DNA of 64,000 nt from the NCBI GenBank assembly GCA_018389105.1, contig JACATO010000591.1, positions 2,466,501 to 2,530,500 on the forward strand, given 5' to 3'. The DNA is from Nautilus pompilius (Eukaryota > Mollusca > Cephalopoda > Nautilida > Nautilidae). Positions within the stretch are counted from its first letter, which is position 1; each line of letters begins with the position of its first letter. Position numbers and translations under genes: made by a program. Of the stretch, positions 37,031 to 49,865 are shown in pieces. The notes beneath the pieces are model-generated. The model saw only the letters and a list, made by a program, of their open reading frames with translations, was not told the DNA's origin and made no database searches.

Positions 37031-38362
37031 CAAGGTCTGTCCAAAAAGAAACCAAACTTTTTAAAAAAAACTAATTTATTGCTTTACTTACAATTTAATC
37101 AGATTTGTCTCCTTCAAAATAGTTCCCACCATTGTTGATACACTGCTCCCTACATTTTTTCCAGTTTTGGAACACACCCTGGAACATGTTTTCTGGGATA
37201 GTGCGCAGTTCTCATGGCGAATTTTCTTTGATCTCCTTTATCGTCTGAAATCGGGGATCTTTCAGGGTGAATTCCAACTTTTGGAACAAAAAAAAGTTCA
37301 CAGTGGCCAAATCTGGAGAGTTGGGCGGCTGGGGGATGTGAGTTGTCTCGTGCTTTGCCAAAAAGTCATGGATAAGGAGTGACGCATGAGCAGGTGCATT
37401 GTCGTGGTGCAACATCTAGGTTTTGTTTTTCCATGCCTCAGGCCTCCTCCTTCGCACTGCTGCTCTCAACCGCCTCAGGACATCCAAGTAAAACTCTTTA
37501 TTGATCATCTGACCATGTGGAACAAATTCATAATGAACGATGCCCTTCCAATCAAAAAAGATGATCAACATCACCTTCACATTTGAGTGACTCTGACATG
37601 CTTTTTTTGGTTATGACGACGATGATCCAACCCACTGCGACGACTGCCATTTTGTTTCAACATCGTAGCCTACACCCACGTTTTGTCACCTGTTATGACA
37701 GTTTTCAGAAAGTTTTCATCAGCATTCAAACGATCAAAAAGCTCCTGACTGACTGTGCCTCGGTTCTCTGTTTGTTCATGTCAGCAGATGTGGTGCAAAT
37801 TTTACGACTACATGATGCATGTTCAATTTTTCTTTTAAAATCATGTGGCACAAACTTTACAGATGCCTACTTCTTCAGAAACTTCACGGAGAGTCAGGCG
37901 ACGATTTCCATGGATCACAGCAAGCACTTTCTCAATGTGATCGTCATCAATTGTCATGGAAGGTCATCCAGATTTGGGATTGTCTTCGGTGGATGTTCTT
38001 CCCAATTTGAAACTTTGGTACCATTGGTGACATTGCGTACGGTTCAAACAATCCTCCCCATAGGCCTGTTGCAACATTAGAAAAGTCTCCGTAAAAGTTT
38101 TTCCCAATATGAAACAGAATTTCACACAAACACGTTGCTCTTCAAGATTCTTCATTGTTCAGCTTGCAACAAATCGCCAAGTGCACTAAACATATGTTCA
38201 CTCTAACGCATGTAGATTGATGACCGACTGATGTGGTGTGATGCGGCTATTATTAAACCGAAGGTCAAGGTCACCAATACACAGAACTGCAGTCGCGAGA
38301 ATGTTGCACCAGCTGGTTGGCGTGCTGTTTTAAAAGTTCAGTTTCTTTTTGGACAGACCTCA
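37031..38362 (-). mobile_element. Mariner element, full length, inactive
   Basis: 1,332 bp with ends CAAGGTCTGTCCAAAAAGAA at 37031 and, inverted, TGAGGTCTGTCCAAAAAGAA at 38362. The left flank is TA; the right flank has mutated to TT. It belongs to the same family as the deleted copy at 12421-13169, whose ends, start codon context and N-terminal protein are closely similar. Subterminal sequences also match over at least 100 bp. Confidence 0.92.
37095..38155 (-). pseudogene. Mariner DD34D transposase with stops and a changed catalytic residue
   Basis: The reading starts at ATG 38155 (MKNLEEQRVCVKFCFILGKT) and ends at TAA 37095-37097, about 353 codons, the normal mariner length. Visible blocks: N-terminal helix-turn-helix, TGDKTWV with the first aspartate (its next codon, normally tyrosine, is a TAG stop), FFDWKGIVHYEFVP, LHHDNAPAHASL with the second aspartate, and NSPDLATVNFFLFQKLEF, where the third catalytic aspartate, normally in CDFFLF, is asparagine 34 residues after the second. 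Further frameshifts lie between. It cannot be active. Confidence 0.9.
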
Positions 38363-38650
38363 TTTAATACAACTTTAAAGATTATTTTCAAATCATCTCA
38401 TCTCAAATCATTTAATTTTTCCAGAAAAAAGGAATACATTTCTAATCATTAAAGATTGTTTCTATAATTTTATTGATATCACTCATCTGAGAAACCTATA
38501 TACTAGTGACAGTATGGAAAATGTTTTACCATTTTCTCTTTCTCTGAGATGTTTTACAGGTTAATTAGACAAGAAGGATGTAAACTACATAGAATAATTA
38601 GTCAGATAAAAAAAAAAAAAAAGATACTTTGTCATTACACTGTATTTGGG

Positions 38651-38927
38651 TATATACACTGGCTGGTCACTTTATTAGGACCTATACCTAATAATGAGTT
38701 AGGCCAGCTTTTGCCTGAATAACATACATGACATAATATGGCACAGATACCACAAGGTGTTAGGTGATCTAAAGAACATTTCCCTATTCAGTCATTAATA
38801 TTGCATGCAATGTACAGAGAAAGAAAGGTAGGTATAAAATCAAGATGGCAAATGTATCCCTGAAGTTCATCCCACAGATGCTCAATTAAACTGAGATCCA
38901 GAGATTATACTAGCCAATACCTTAAAC
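38651..38927 (+). mobile_element. Repeat end resembling the widespread CACTGG...CACTTTATTAGG element
   Basis: It begins TATACACTGGCTGGTCACTT then TATTAGGACC, which I recognise as close to the terminus of a DNA repeat common in fish genomes (TATACACTGGCCACTTTATT). The inner part CATCCCACAGATGCTCAATT then GAGATCC also follows that family's pattern. It is cut at 38928 by the hAT element, and the sequence after 41992 may be its continuation. Superfamily not assigned. Confidence 0.5.
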
Positions 38928-39033
38928 CAGTGGTTCCAAACCAGGGGGTCGCGGAACACTGGAAGTTTCAGTTTTTGTCGTATGACTGAGTCAAGGAACT
39001 GTTCAGAGTATGTATTTGTTTTGTTTATATGTA

Positions 39034-39070
39034 CCGTATTTGCCGGCTTATAAGACACACTTTTTTCCAG
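39034..39070 (+). mobile_element. Transposon terminal repeat inside the hAT element
   Basis: After TA at 39032-39033 the sequence reads CCGTATTTGCCGGCTTATAA, then GACACAC and a T run. The pattern is shared with 4978-5013. The opposite end was not found before the hAT coding part begins at about 39830, so the insertion may be incomplete. The GC-richer segment 39100-39320 may belong to it. Confidence 0.5.
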
Positions 39071-39829
39071 AAAAAAGTATACAAAAATTACCATGTCCAA
39101 TACGCCAGTATCACTGATGGGAGGCCAAGCACCGAAGGTGTTAGGCTTGTCTCCGACAGCAGGCACTTTCCGGCCCCTGCCGCCAGCATGTATTATTCGT
39201 GTTTCTATCAGGGTGGTGGAGCAACAAGACGTTGTCAAGGGCTGGTGATACAAGTGTGAGTTACTGCAGAGGCCTGTGATGCAACCAGGAGTGCCTGCCG
39301 TGAGGGACAAGCCTGTGCAGGCAGGTGGCTGGCTACAACCTGAAGGTTTTGATAACAATACCCAGAACTTTGAGCAGCTAATTTTTAATTCATTTTAAAT
39401 AAAGTGTTTGGGACCAACTGATTTTAATAACAATAACGGTTGATAACATCATCTGTGATTATAATAAACAGCTTCCTCTGTACATATGAATGACGAGAAA
39501 GCAAACTACCTAATTAATATGTATTAGATACTCTCCATGCGTGTACATGTTTTCAGGTGGGATCGTTCAAATTCGTGAACAGAAACAGCGTAGGCAAATG
39601 ATTTGCAAGGAATATTTCGGACTAATTACCCCTTTTCGACATCCACCACGGAGTGATGCTCCCTCAGATTTGGTGGCTAAAAGGCATGCTAGGGCGACAG
39701 TTCATGCAATGGTAGGTATATCACGCAAGTTCTTGACATCTCTTGCAACAAAAGGATATCAGGTGAGCCAGATAGGTATTTACATGTGCTACAATACTTG
39801 TTGAATAATTCGTGTTTCGAAATAAAATT

Positions 39830-41640
39830 GAAGAAAAAATTCCCATGGCAATGAATGCAAAATGCAGGAAGGTAGACACCGAGTGCCGAAATTTCCAAGA
39901 CACGTGGACACTAGATTACTTCTTCATCGAGCACACTGGGAAACCAGTTTGTCTCATTTGCCTAGAAAATGTTGCTGTAAAGATGGCAAATATCAGGCAA
40001 CATTACAAGACCCGCCATAGTGGAAATTTTAACAAGTTTACTGGGCAAGCAAGGAAAGATGGAGTTCAGCAACTGAAGGCGAGTTTCGGAAAACAAACGT
40101 CAATTTTTACCAAGCAGTGAAAATAAAGGAAATATCCGTGCCAGCTACAAAGTCTCAAAACGTATTGTAGAAAAGATGAAGCCTTTTTACAGATGGAGAG
40201 TTTGTTAAAGAATGTTTACTGGCAGTGGTGGATATTGTTTGTCCTGAAAAGAAACCTTTATTTGCATCTATCAACCTGTCTGCAAGAATGATCACATGAC
40301 AAGTTGAAGAAATGTCAGATGTTAAAAGTTGTTTAAGGGATGCTTGCAACGAATTGCAATTTTTTTCAATTGTGTTTGATGAGAGAACAGACTCGAGAAA
40401 CACTGCTCAACTCGCAGTGTTTGTGCGAGGAGTGACGTTAAATTTTCAAATTTTTGAAGAGTTTATTCACTTAATTCCTATGAAGGAGGTGGTTACTGGA
40501 GCAGACATTTTTGAAGCGTTGTTGAAAATGATGTCAGAAATGAAACGATGTGTCGAACGAAGCTAATTGGCATCACAACTGATGGGGCACCAGCAATGGT
40601 GGGACAGGAAAAAAGGCATCATCACAAGGACAAATGGAAAACCTTGGAATAACACAGAAACTGGTTAAAATTCATCGCATTATCCATTGAGAGGCATTAT
40701 GTGCCAAGTCTTTGAAATTAAAGAATGTTATGGACATTGTTGTGAAGTCAGTAAATCTGATTCCATTTCGTGGATTGAATCATCACCAGTTTCAGCAATT
40801 TTTGTTGGATACAGAGGCAGAATATGGGGACCTGGCTTATTTCTGCAATGTACGCTGACTTAGCCGAGGGTCAATGCTGGAAAGAGTATTTGCATTGCAT
40901 GAGGTGGCAATATTCCTTGAAAGCAAAAATGAAGATGCTTCATATTTTCGTGATCTTGATTGGCTTGCAACCTTGGCATTTCTTGTGGATATTACATCTC
41001 ATTTAAATAACTTAAATTTACAACTTCAAGGAAAAAAGTCAGCTGATACACAAGATGCATGGTCATATTGTGGCCTTTGAAAGAAAGCTGCAACCATGGT
41101 AATACAGGTTCAAAAAGGAAATTGTGCACATTTTCCTACTTTTCATAAAAGCAAAGCACAAGATCCATGCATTTTTGTGAATATGGTCCAAGAATTGAGA
41201 AGAGTTTTCATCTAGTTTTTCTGATTTTCGTTTGCATGCAAGTGAGTTCAAGCTGTTTGCTACTCCATCTGATGTGGAAATGGACACTGCATCAGAAATT
41301 TATCAAATGGAATTGATTGAGATGCAGTGTGATGACATATTAAGATCAAAATTTCATTCTGAAGGTGCGTCAGTGCTTGACTTCTATAGAAAATATATTC
41401 ATCGTAGTGGGAAGTATCCTAACTTAGTTATCCATGCAAAAAAAGGTGACATCATTGTTTGGCAGCACTTATCTGTGAGAGCAATTATTTTCAAAAATGA
41501 AGCACACCAAGAACCATTTGAGAAGACTGACTGATGCCCATTTGGATAATGTCTTGCTATTGGCATCAACAAGTCTGACATCCAATATTGAGCTTTCAAG
41601 CAACAAACAGCATCAAGTTTCACATTGATTCATCGACTCT
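39830..41640 (+). pseudogene. hAT transposase, GTF2IRD2-like, with frameshifts
   Basis: The first block (39830-40120) reads KCRKVDTECRNFQDTWTLDY and, after FFIEHTGKP, VCLICLENVAV with a C-x2-C zinc ligand pair and later RQHYKTRHSG with the matching H residues: a BED-type zinc finger. Then comes GVQQLKASFGKQTSIF. The second (40312-40566) has SDVKSCLRDACNELQFFSIV and DERTDS, a typical hAT catalytic-core start (its D residues present), followed by ITTDGAPAMVGQEKG with the second. After further breaks, RYFRDLDWLATLAFLVDITS-like and HLNNLNLQLQGK near 40990, and FRLHASEFKLFATPSD near 41240. Stops and shifts make it dead. Confidence 0.85.
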
Positions 41641-44412
41641 TTGCATTAAAATTAGATAATTTTTTTTTATTATACTTAATTTACCACCATTCAATGCATC
41701 ATGTTCACATTTTTTATGCTTTAAAGATTATGCGTTTTTAATAGATTCAAAAGAATCCTTGATTGAAATAAATTGCGACTAAACAGTTCTTTGATTACTA
41801 ATTGGCATTCTTGGTTAAGCAAAAATGATTTTCTAGCAAGCGTTATTCATTGATTTCATGCAAATATAACTAGATGTATTTAAATGGATAATTCCCATAT
41901 TTAAAGTTTATTTATGGCATTTATCTGGCCCACCATCCACTCATTAATATGCTATCTGGCCTGCAGAGGCAAAAAAGTTGCCAATCCCTTTGCTAAACCC
42001 ACCATCTCAAGAATCCTGTGAAGAACAGACCAAAACTTTTGAAGAATAGTATAGTTAAATCCATCTGAAGCACCTTACATATCTATGAAAGTCAAAGTAT
42101 AACTCTTATTAGATATTGTGAATTGTGATCTTTTATTTTTTGTTCTTTCAGATATCATAATATGCAATGATAAAATACTAAGATCTCTCTCAATTTGAAG
42201 ATATACCAATCTTTTGGAGTTTAATTAATGAAAATCTAAATTAGGTCTCCAATGAACTTTCTACTCTCTTACCTATACCCAAATTGTCAGTATATGATTG
42301 GCTAACACAAATAAATGTTACCACATTCATGCATCATCATTTTGACCAATCAATTCGTAAATTTTAAAAGGAAAATATTTTTATTTCAACTATTGCAAAA
42401 ACTGAAAAAGAAAAATTGTGTAATTCAAAACCTATACCTCAGGTCTACGTCATCTTTACCCGAAGCAATCTTATTTCTTAATCATTTATCAAATTTCCAT
42501 TCCTGTAAAATGCATTCAACAGTAACTACTTCAGCACTTAAAAAAATATTCTCTAAATATTAAGAATAGGCATTACTTCCATCACTTTGGAGGAACTATA
42601 CATACTGTTTACAGTAGTGATTTAAAAAATATATAAAATCAATTAAGTAAACCAAACAAGTGAAGTTTTGTTTTTATTAAAATTTTATTTATTTAATTCG
42701 TGGCATCTTCCTGGGTAATTACAAGTACAGTCATCAGTTTAGATATGGGTAGACTCTTCTTTAAAAAGTTAGCAATATTAATAAAATAAGATGTCAGACA
42801 AAAGCACAGTTAAAAACTATATTGTTGTGTAGTTTCCATTTATTTAATAAAAATTCTTTGGGTGTATGGTCTTCCAACCACCCAAAAACAAATCTATGAA
42901 ATAAAACCCATACCCTAGAGTAATTGTTACATTCTATTTTGATTTGGAAAATAATAAAGTTATTTGAACTTATGATGTATACTATTTTCATTACAATAGC
43001 AATGAACCATTAGGAACCAGAAATAAGGTGCAATAAAGAACCTGCTCTTATCAGTAACAAAATGGCATTAACTTTTCACCAAACTCTCCCCAAATCAGCT
43101 GCAAAAAGCCTATAGTACTATAAAAAGTGTCATACTTGACTGCTTCATTGATCTTGTTTCCACAACCACAGGTCAGCTTATGGCTGGGAAATCAGAGGTT
43201 TACAGGATTTCTGCCTTGCTGTAACTAAATGCTCATTTTAAGTATGTACTGCCAAATCAAACTCAAAAAAAAAAAAAAACAGTAAGTAAATCTGCTAATA
43301 TCCACCCCACCAAATGAGTAGCAAACATTTACTTTAAGCATCATTTGGCCCACTTGATGGTAAAGAACACAGTTCCAACTTTACATCAAATTTAATTTCA
43401 GATATAAAACTCCTCCCAAAATGCCATCTTTACCAGTAGCATTGAAAAAAAACAGTTTAAAGAACTGCTGTCTGCATTTTCTTGTTGTTTCACTGAGGCT
43501 CTTTTCAAAACTTTTAAAATTTTATCTCAGTTTATCTGGAATATCTGATTTTTAATAAGAAATTACATTTTGATCACAATTAATGTATTTCTTTTTTACT
43601 GGTGGAAATTTAAACCTAAGTAAATTCCAATTCAATTAGAGATTGGTTTAATGTAAATTAAAACTAAAGTACTTTAAAATGAAAATTGTATAGCGTAACT
43701 ATATCAAGGTTCAGAATGACCAAGAAATATCAAAGAACTCCCTGTTCACTTTTTATCTAAGCTAAATGAAAACAAAGATATGTAAACTCTGGGTATAATC
43801 ATAATTGCACATCTCTACTATATCAATTTATTGCATCATATAAATAAAATTCAGTTGACTCATTTAAATTTCACCAGACACCAAAAATTACTTATTTCCC
43901 AGTTTATATTATATTTTAAATTGTACAAAAAAAAAAAAAACCACCAAAAACACATTAATATTTAAAGATACATTTTAGAAAAAAATATGTACTAAATATA
44001 ATTTGCATCAAATTTGTTTTATTTATAGTGATGTAAATCTGGTATTAATTTAATAGAAATTGCAATATTTATACATAAAAATTTTATTCCTTTATATAAT
44101 CAAAGTAAACTTAACAGAAGCTAATAGTTTTCTATCTTTTTAATTCTTCTTTTTTCTTTTATACTTTTCTCCTTGAATATTTTACATTCACTTTTTCATT
44201 GTTTTATTTTATTGTAAGTTGGCTCTCTTGGCAAGGAACTTTCATTTAGTCATTAAATCCTTCCTGCCACATGATCCAATCAATCAAAAATTATACAAAA
44301 AAAAAAAAAAAGTTACAGAATAATAATCCAGCTGCCTTGGCACCTGAGCACAACATATCAGGAATCAGCTGAATTCCTGTATCTAAGCTAATCTCCTGAC
44401 TGTATGAAACTA

Positions 44413-44571
<159 letters not shown>

Positions 44572-44984
44572 TTAACATTCCAGTAAACTAGAAAAACTAA
44601 AATTACTTCCTTCCTTTTATAATCAAATGCACAAAAATTGATATTAATTAAATGTAAAGTGCTTGTAACATGAAAAAATAAATCCATGAACAAATTTTCC
44701 CAAGAATCCAAAGTCAGAAAAGTTTCAAACTTATCAGATTAACTTTGAAACAATAATTACATGCAATCTGACGATAGTTAGAGAGTACAAATAAAACATG
44801 GTTCTGAAAACCTTTACTATTAATATTGCTTGATAGACTTCACAAATTTGGAAAAGTGGAAATCAAAGTGAAGCAGAAAAAATATTTTAAAGTTAAGTAA
44901 ATACATTTATTTTTATAATTAAAAAATAATTGTAATTTTGAAATAAGACTAGACAAATATACTAAAATTTTAAAGCCAACTATT

Positions 44985-45300
44985 CAAAAAATCGGTGTGG
45001 AAGACTGACAAGTTGTTCTGTTGCAGCATGATAACGGAAGATCACAGTGCTTGAGTGACAATCGACAATAGACTGCACTTTGAATATAGTCCAGATCATA
45101 CCCCATCCAATTTTTCATATTTCTTTGGATCCCTAAAAGATGCTCAGAGGTTGAAGATTGCCAGTTATTATATGGTCCAACAGACAGTGCAACTATGGCT
45201 TACACAGCAACAAAAGTACTTCTACCAGGATGCTGTCAAGAAACTTGCAAGTTGTTAGACTACATGCATTGCAAAACAAGGGGATTGTGTATATAAGTGA
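44985..45300 (+). pseudogene. Mariner transposase 3' fragment
   Basis: The fragment starts around the second catalytic block (LQHDNGRSQ in one frame), then FEYSPDHTPSNFSYFFGSLK, WLTQQQKYFYQDAVKKLASC and, after a stop, CIAKQGDCVYK. This is the familiar mariner end (YSPDLAPSDFHLF, then WLRQQPKDFF.DGI.KL, C.EK.GDYVEK). The third aspartate is again asparagine. It represents only about the last quarter of the gene, with no element ends recognised. The protein tail resembles the SETMAR-type family more than the 37-kb mariner. Confidence 0.75.
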
Positions 45301-48300
45301 TGCAATCCAATAATGATACCTGGTCACTTAATTGTTTTATTTAAGAATTAACTACAAGGGTGTTTCAGAAAGTAAACTTATCTTAAAGTATGCAGCTTGT
45401 ACACCATTACATTTTAATTTTTATTGGAAAACTATTCTTGATGGCACTACTATAAATTTTGCTAAGAAATTTCTTCATCTCTCTAGTAATCAGGAATCCC
45501 CCCCTCTATAAGCCTAACTGCCATTTTATTTTAAAATTCTACCAAACAAAAACAAAATGATTAAAACAAACTATTAGAACTTGTTTAACTTTTTCAAAGA
45601 CTAATTAGTTTACCATATTTGAATGCCAAAATATTTCAGCAACTTGTATTGAACACAACTGAACATTACTTGTAAAAAAAAAACACTAGCGTTAAACTAA
45701 ACATAAGCCATGTCTGGAAACTTTTTTTTAAACTTATAATCAGTTGGTATTTTTTGTTTTTTTTTTTACTGAATATCTTGTAAAAAAAATTAATTAACAT
45801 TATTAATTAGATAAAGATTTTAAAAGCATAGATTAATAGGAAGTCTCTAAACTATTTGTTTTAAATTCTTTCAAATTTACATTTGCTCAAATGCAACAAC
45901 TTAAGCTTTTTAATCCACTGACATTTTCATTTTTGCAGACAAAATGACGAATTGGTACCATTTGTGCATCTTTGGAAATGAAGCACACTGGAAAATTACA
46001 GTACTTTCCAAAATTATTTCATCCCCTTATGTTTTTAAACAAAACAATGTATGTTCATTGTGTTTGTGTCACAATGTAAAATATAAAATTTGAAATAATA
46101 AAGCTAATTAAGCATTGTTTTGATATCATAGGATCTTTGTACTAAGCATACAACTGTAGAGTTAAATAATAGCACCCTTTGCAATATCATTTTGATTAAT
46201 GATTATTTTTAACAAAAGAAATTTGTAAATGATAATTAGAAACAAAAACATTAAATATAATTCTGCAAAGTAAAAGAATATATAATTATTATCATATGCC
46301 ACCTCAATATAGGGCCTTCACAAAATATTTGAAATCTTTTAAAAATCGAAAAAAATTTTTCTAAATTTAAAAGTTAGAGTAAATACCTGAAAAAGAGCCC
46401 GTTAGACTTACAGAAGTACAAATTTTTCAACAGTCAGGAAATAAATCATATTGACTCTTCAGCTTCTAGTTTTCAATCACACACAGACATTATAGACAAT
46501 CTACACACACTCACTCACATAACCATTTAGCATGACTATCAGTTTCAGGTCTGAATATCCTGAGTCATTTACACACCCAGAGGAAGCTTAGCTCATGGCT
46601 TCAAACAATTAAGATTTTTTCTGTCTGGAATGACTCACTGACTTTATCATGTATCACACCAAGTTACCTGTGGGATCAAAACTAATGCTATTGATCTGGT
46701 GTGACTATTCTTTGCTGAACTAGACTGAGCTGACAATTCACAAACTATTCTAAACTGTGCGTTCCATAATCAATATTTTAAACAAAAGATATGTCAAATT
46801 ATCTCTAAGACACCCCTTTTTTTTTTTTTTTAGCCTGCTTGAAAAATATCGACATACAGTGACACTTTCCATTTGAATTCTGCTTTCTTGGAAATTTATC
46901 TAATTAAAAAAAAATCAAATCATGGAGGGGATTGCAAGATTTGCTTTTCAAATGTTAGGTTGGATACATAATAACTGCTGAAAATATACAAGTTCTCCCA
47001 GTTTGATTGTGGACAGATACTTCACAATACAAGTGAATAGTTAGACCCATGGTTACAAATTATTTTTATAAAGTTTTAGCACTTATTTCAAAAAATAAAA
47101 CTTTTCCTTCTCTCAACTATTTCCATCATGATAAAACAAACTATTTTTAGTTTAAATTACTATTCTGTGATTTGTCATTACAGTACCAGCATCATTAATA
47201 TAACTGACAGCTTTAATGGCTCAACCTGTGCTGAATAATTCAGATTTTAAGGGGTAGGCAGAGGGTGAACGTACTAATTTCTATTTAATTGGTTAAAAGT
47301 GTTTACCAAAGAATCATCTAAAAAGTGCTGAGGTATTGCTTATGGAAATATTTGCTAAGAACAAAATATCCACTAATGAAACAATTAGTGATTTTAAAGG
47401 GAAAATTAACTTTCTGCAGCTAAACTATCAAATCCTGTAAATGGGGCATAGATGACTAGAGACTCACAACCGTAATGCATTTTCAATAGCGAAATCAACT
47501 GTAGAAGTCAGATAATGAAATACAAAGTCCAAAAGAACAAAATAGCACTCATTAGGTAAATAAGAAACAGAAAGTCAATCAAGATCTATCAAACTGATTT
47601 CTACATATAAACATGTTATAACATTACACTGAAATTAAGATATCAAAACAGACTAAAACAACTTTCAATTTGTATTGTCTGGTTTGTAACAGCACTGAAA
47701 TAAGATACTGAGCAGAATATTGGTAGAAATCCAACTGAATAACAATCTACCCATCCCAATTTTTTTTAAATATCACATAACAATTGCATCTTATTGTTGT
47801 TGTATTTTTAATGAAACAAAATTCTAAATGTCTTATTTTGTATTAGAATATAAGTATATGCAAAATGTATTAAAGCTCTGCTAATAAACAACAATTTCAT
47901 TTTGGCACATATATGAAAACCTGTTTCGTCCATATTTGGTATCTACCAAAATCTGGAATATAATTGATATAGTCAGTGTTTAGAAGATTTTTATTGTTAT
48001 ATCACTGAGTTACTGTGGTTTGCCTAATTTGCATATGTTGAAAGTGTTTTATATAGATTATTATGCAAATTTAACAAATAATTGTAGAAAATAAGATTTA
48101 TCTGTGGTGACTGTAAAACTTAGGTCTGAAGTGGTACTGACAATATCAACCTTTATCAATTGTTCTTGATGGAGACAAGAAAATTATTGTTCCAATCATC
48201 AAAATTATAAAAATGGTGTGAATGTGGCAACATTTGATTAGATTTTGAGCCAGCCTATCACATACCGATAAGTCACATAACCTGTATTAAAAAGCATTAT

Positions 48301-48359
48301 GTGAAATACCCCATGTTATTCCTCTTGACTTAAGTATGGGCAACTTTCCCAAATGCAAT

Positions 48360-48790
48360 ATTTAATATGAACAAATGTTCAGACAATTTCCAAGATGGCT
48401 TCACAAAATGCACCTACTTGATTAAAATTATTAACAAAGCATACTAGAGTCATGGAATAACTCAAATAGCATAAATGACAAAGCACACAGTTCACTAATC
48501 CAAATGAAAAGGAAATGTGTCTATTAAATGAAAGGAAATTTTTTAATTTATAATGCAGAAAGTCAAAAATGTAGAGTAAAATCATTTGATTGTGGTTACA
48601 AAAGTATGAATACTGATTTAATTTCTTGAATCTCTACTCACTATCATTACTTTTGACACTAAGTCTGTTGTCTTCATTCTAATAATCCTTAACAGATGGC
48701 ACAGAATTATAGTTAATGTTAACATGCTTTCATCTCCTTGATGTCCATCCAGGTGTTGTCAGCTCTGCCTGCCTCCCTCTGGGTCTCTTT
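48360..48790 (-). repeat. Dispersed repeat, inverted arm 1
   Basis: Read on the minus strand it runs GGCAGGCAGAGCTGACAACA, then GAGATGAAAGCATG, TAACTATAATTCTGTGCC, GTCAAAAGTAATG, CAGTATTCATACTTTTG, GATTTTACTCTACATTTTTG and GGATTAGTGAACTGTG, in the same order as the plus-strand sequence at 60185-60510. The two are about 12 kb apart in opposite orientation. No coding motif is recognised. Confidence 0.8.
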
Positions 48791-49239
48791 GATGTAGCAG
48801 TTAGACTGGAGGGGGGCACCGACTATTGGAGTTCAGTGTCAATTGATTGCCAATATCCAATAATAGTTGTCACATGATCAATAAGTGTCAGTTGTTATAT
48901 TCTGCAGAAATGGGTTTTGTCTATTTAAATTGCATTAAAAACCCCAATCCAGGAAATGCATTACACTTATATCAAAGCAAATTACAAAACTTTATCAATG
49001 TTTTTGACATAACGACGGATTTTAACAGATAAATTTAGCTGAACAATTGCTATATTTGGTAGTCGTTCGGCTGATGACTTAGACAAAAGTGAAATCAGAA
49101 AATTTTCTGATATTGCCACCAGTGACGTCAGAAAGTGAATATATAAAAAAGTGAAAGAAATAAACTGAAAGTAACATATACAATTTTCTAGAAAAGTTGG
49201 TAAAGATATTTTATTATTAAACAACACAAGTTTCTGCTG

Positions 49240-49450
49240 CATATGTTTGGAAGCTGGAAGTTATGCCCTCGTTTTCGATTCACCACTTTACTGGGTAGTG
49301 CTGAGGCCAGATCAATGTACTCCACACATTTATCGAAGAGGTTTTCAGGATGTGGCTCGGATCTCCACCAGAATTCAACCAGATATGAATTTATTGGGTC
49401 CTGTTGAGTTCCATGCATGTTGTGCACCAATGGAATTTTCCACTACCTCC
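49240..49450. other. CpG-bearing, GC-richer segment, origin unknown
   Basis: The base composition differs from both flanks, with several intact CpG (TTTTCGATTC, TATCGAAGAGG, GCTCGGATC). An 80-codon minus-strand frame covers it (FWWRSEPHPENLFDKC and a tail rich in basic residues), and a 91-codon plus frame too. I recognise neither as a protein. It could be a repeat or a non-coding gene fragment. Confidence 0.35.
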
Positions 49451-49789
49451 AGCTCCCAACACATTTGTTTAATGATAATTGTTGTTGTTGTTTCAATTTT
49501 CTTTGAAATACATGAAATATAAATACTATATTATTTCAAGTTTTCTTCAGTTCAGTAGCCCCAGGAATATGAATATATTACTTTCAGTTTTTATTAATTT
49601 CACTTCTCAACGTCACCGTTGGCATCAAGGAATGAGAGTATGATAAAAGTTCATTTCAAAATAACATAAATAATAATGTAAAGAATACAAATATTGTTGG
49701 TGGTTTATAGAACCCTTGTGCCTCTGCTAAGAAAAGGAAGCAGGTGGAAAAATCAGGATTCATAAGCTCAAAGGTCCCGAGCTTGACTA

Positions 49790-49865
49790 TCATGCAGGAG
49801 GCAATATTTTTGCGACCCCTGAGCGGCCATGAGACACAGTTGGGGACCAGAGATTTAAAGCATTT
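49790..49865 (-). mobile_element. Possible hAT-type terminus
   Basis: Read on the minus strand: CTCTGGTCCCCAACTGTGTC, TCATGGCCGCTCAGGGGTCG and CAAAAATATTG. The GGTCCCCAAC start and GGGGTCGC motif are common at ends of hAT elements. No partner end or coding block was found nearby. A similar GGGTCCCCAACC lies at 58828. Confidence 0.35.

Larger units (their letters stand above)
38928..41992 (+). mobile_element. hAT element (GTF2IRD2/BED type), dead, with an inserted transposon end
   Basis: The left end CAGTGGTTCCAAACCAGGGG with GTCGCGG fits hAT (Charlie-type) termini; the right end, inverted, is CAAAGGGATTGGCAAC. The left flank CTTAAACC and right flank GCTAAACC agree at 6 of 8 positions if the boundaries are shifted by one base, consistent with an old 8-bp target duplication. 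At about 3.06 kb it has the length of an autonomous hAT. A different transposon end lies inside at 39034. Confidence 0.65.

Noticed and set aside
39541..39804. 87-codon plus frame upstream of the hAT zinc finger
   Set aside because: It has no known hAT domain and ends before the BED finger, so it may be part of the inserted sequence or chance.
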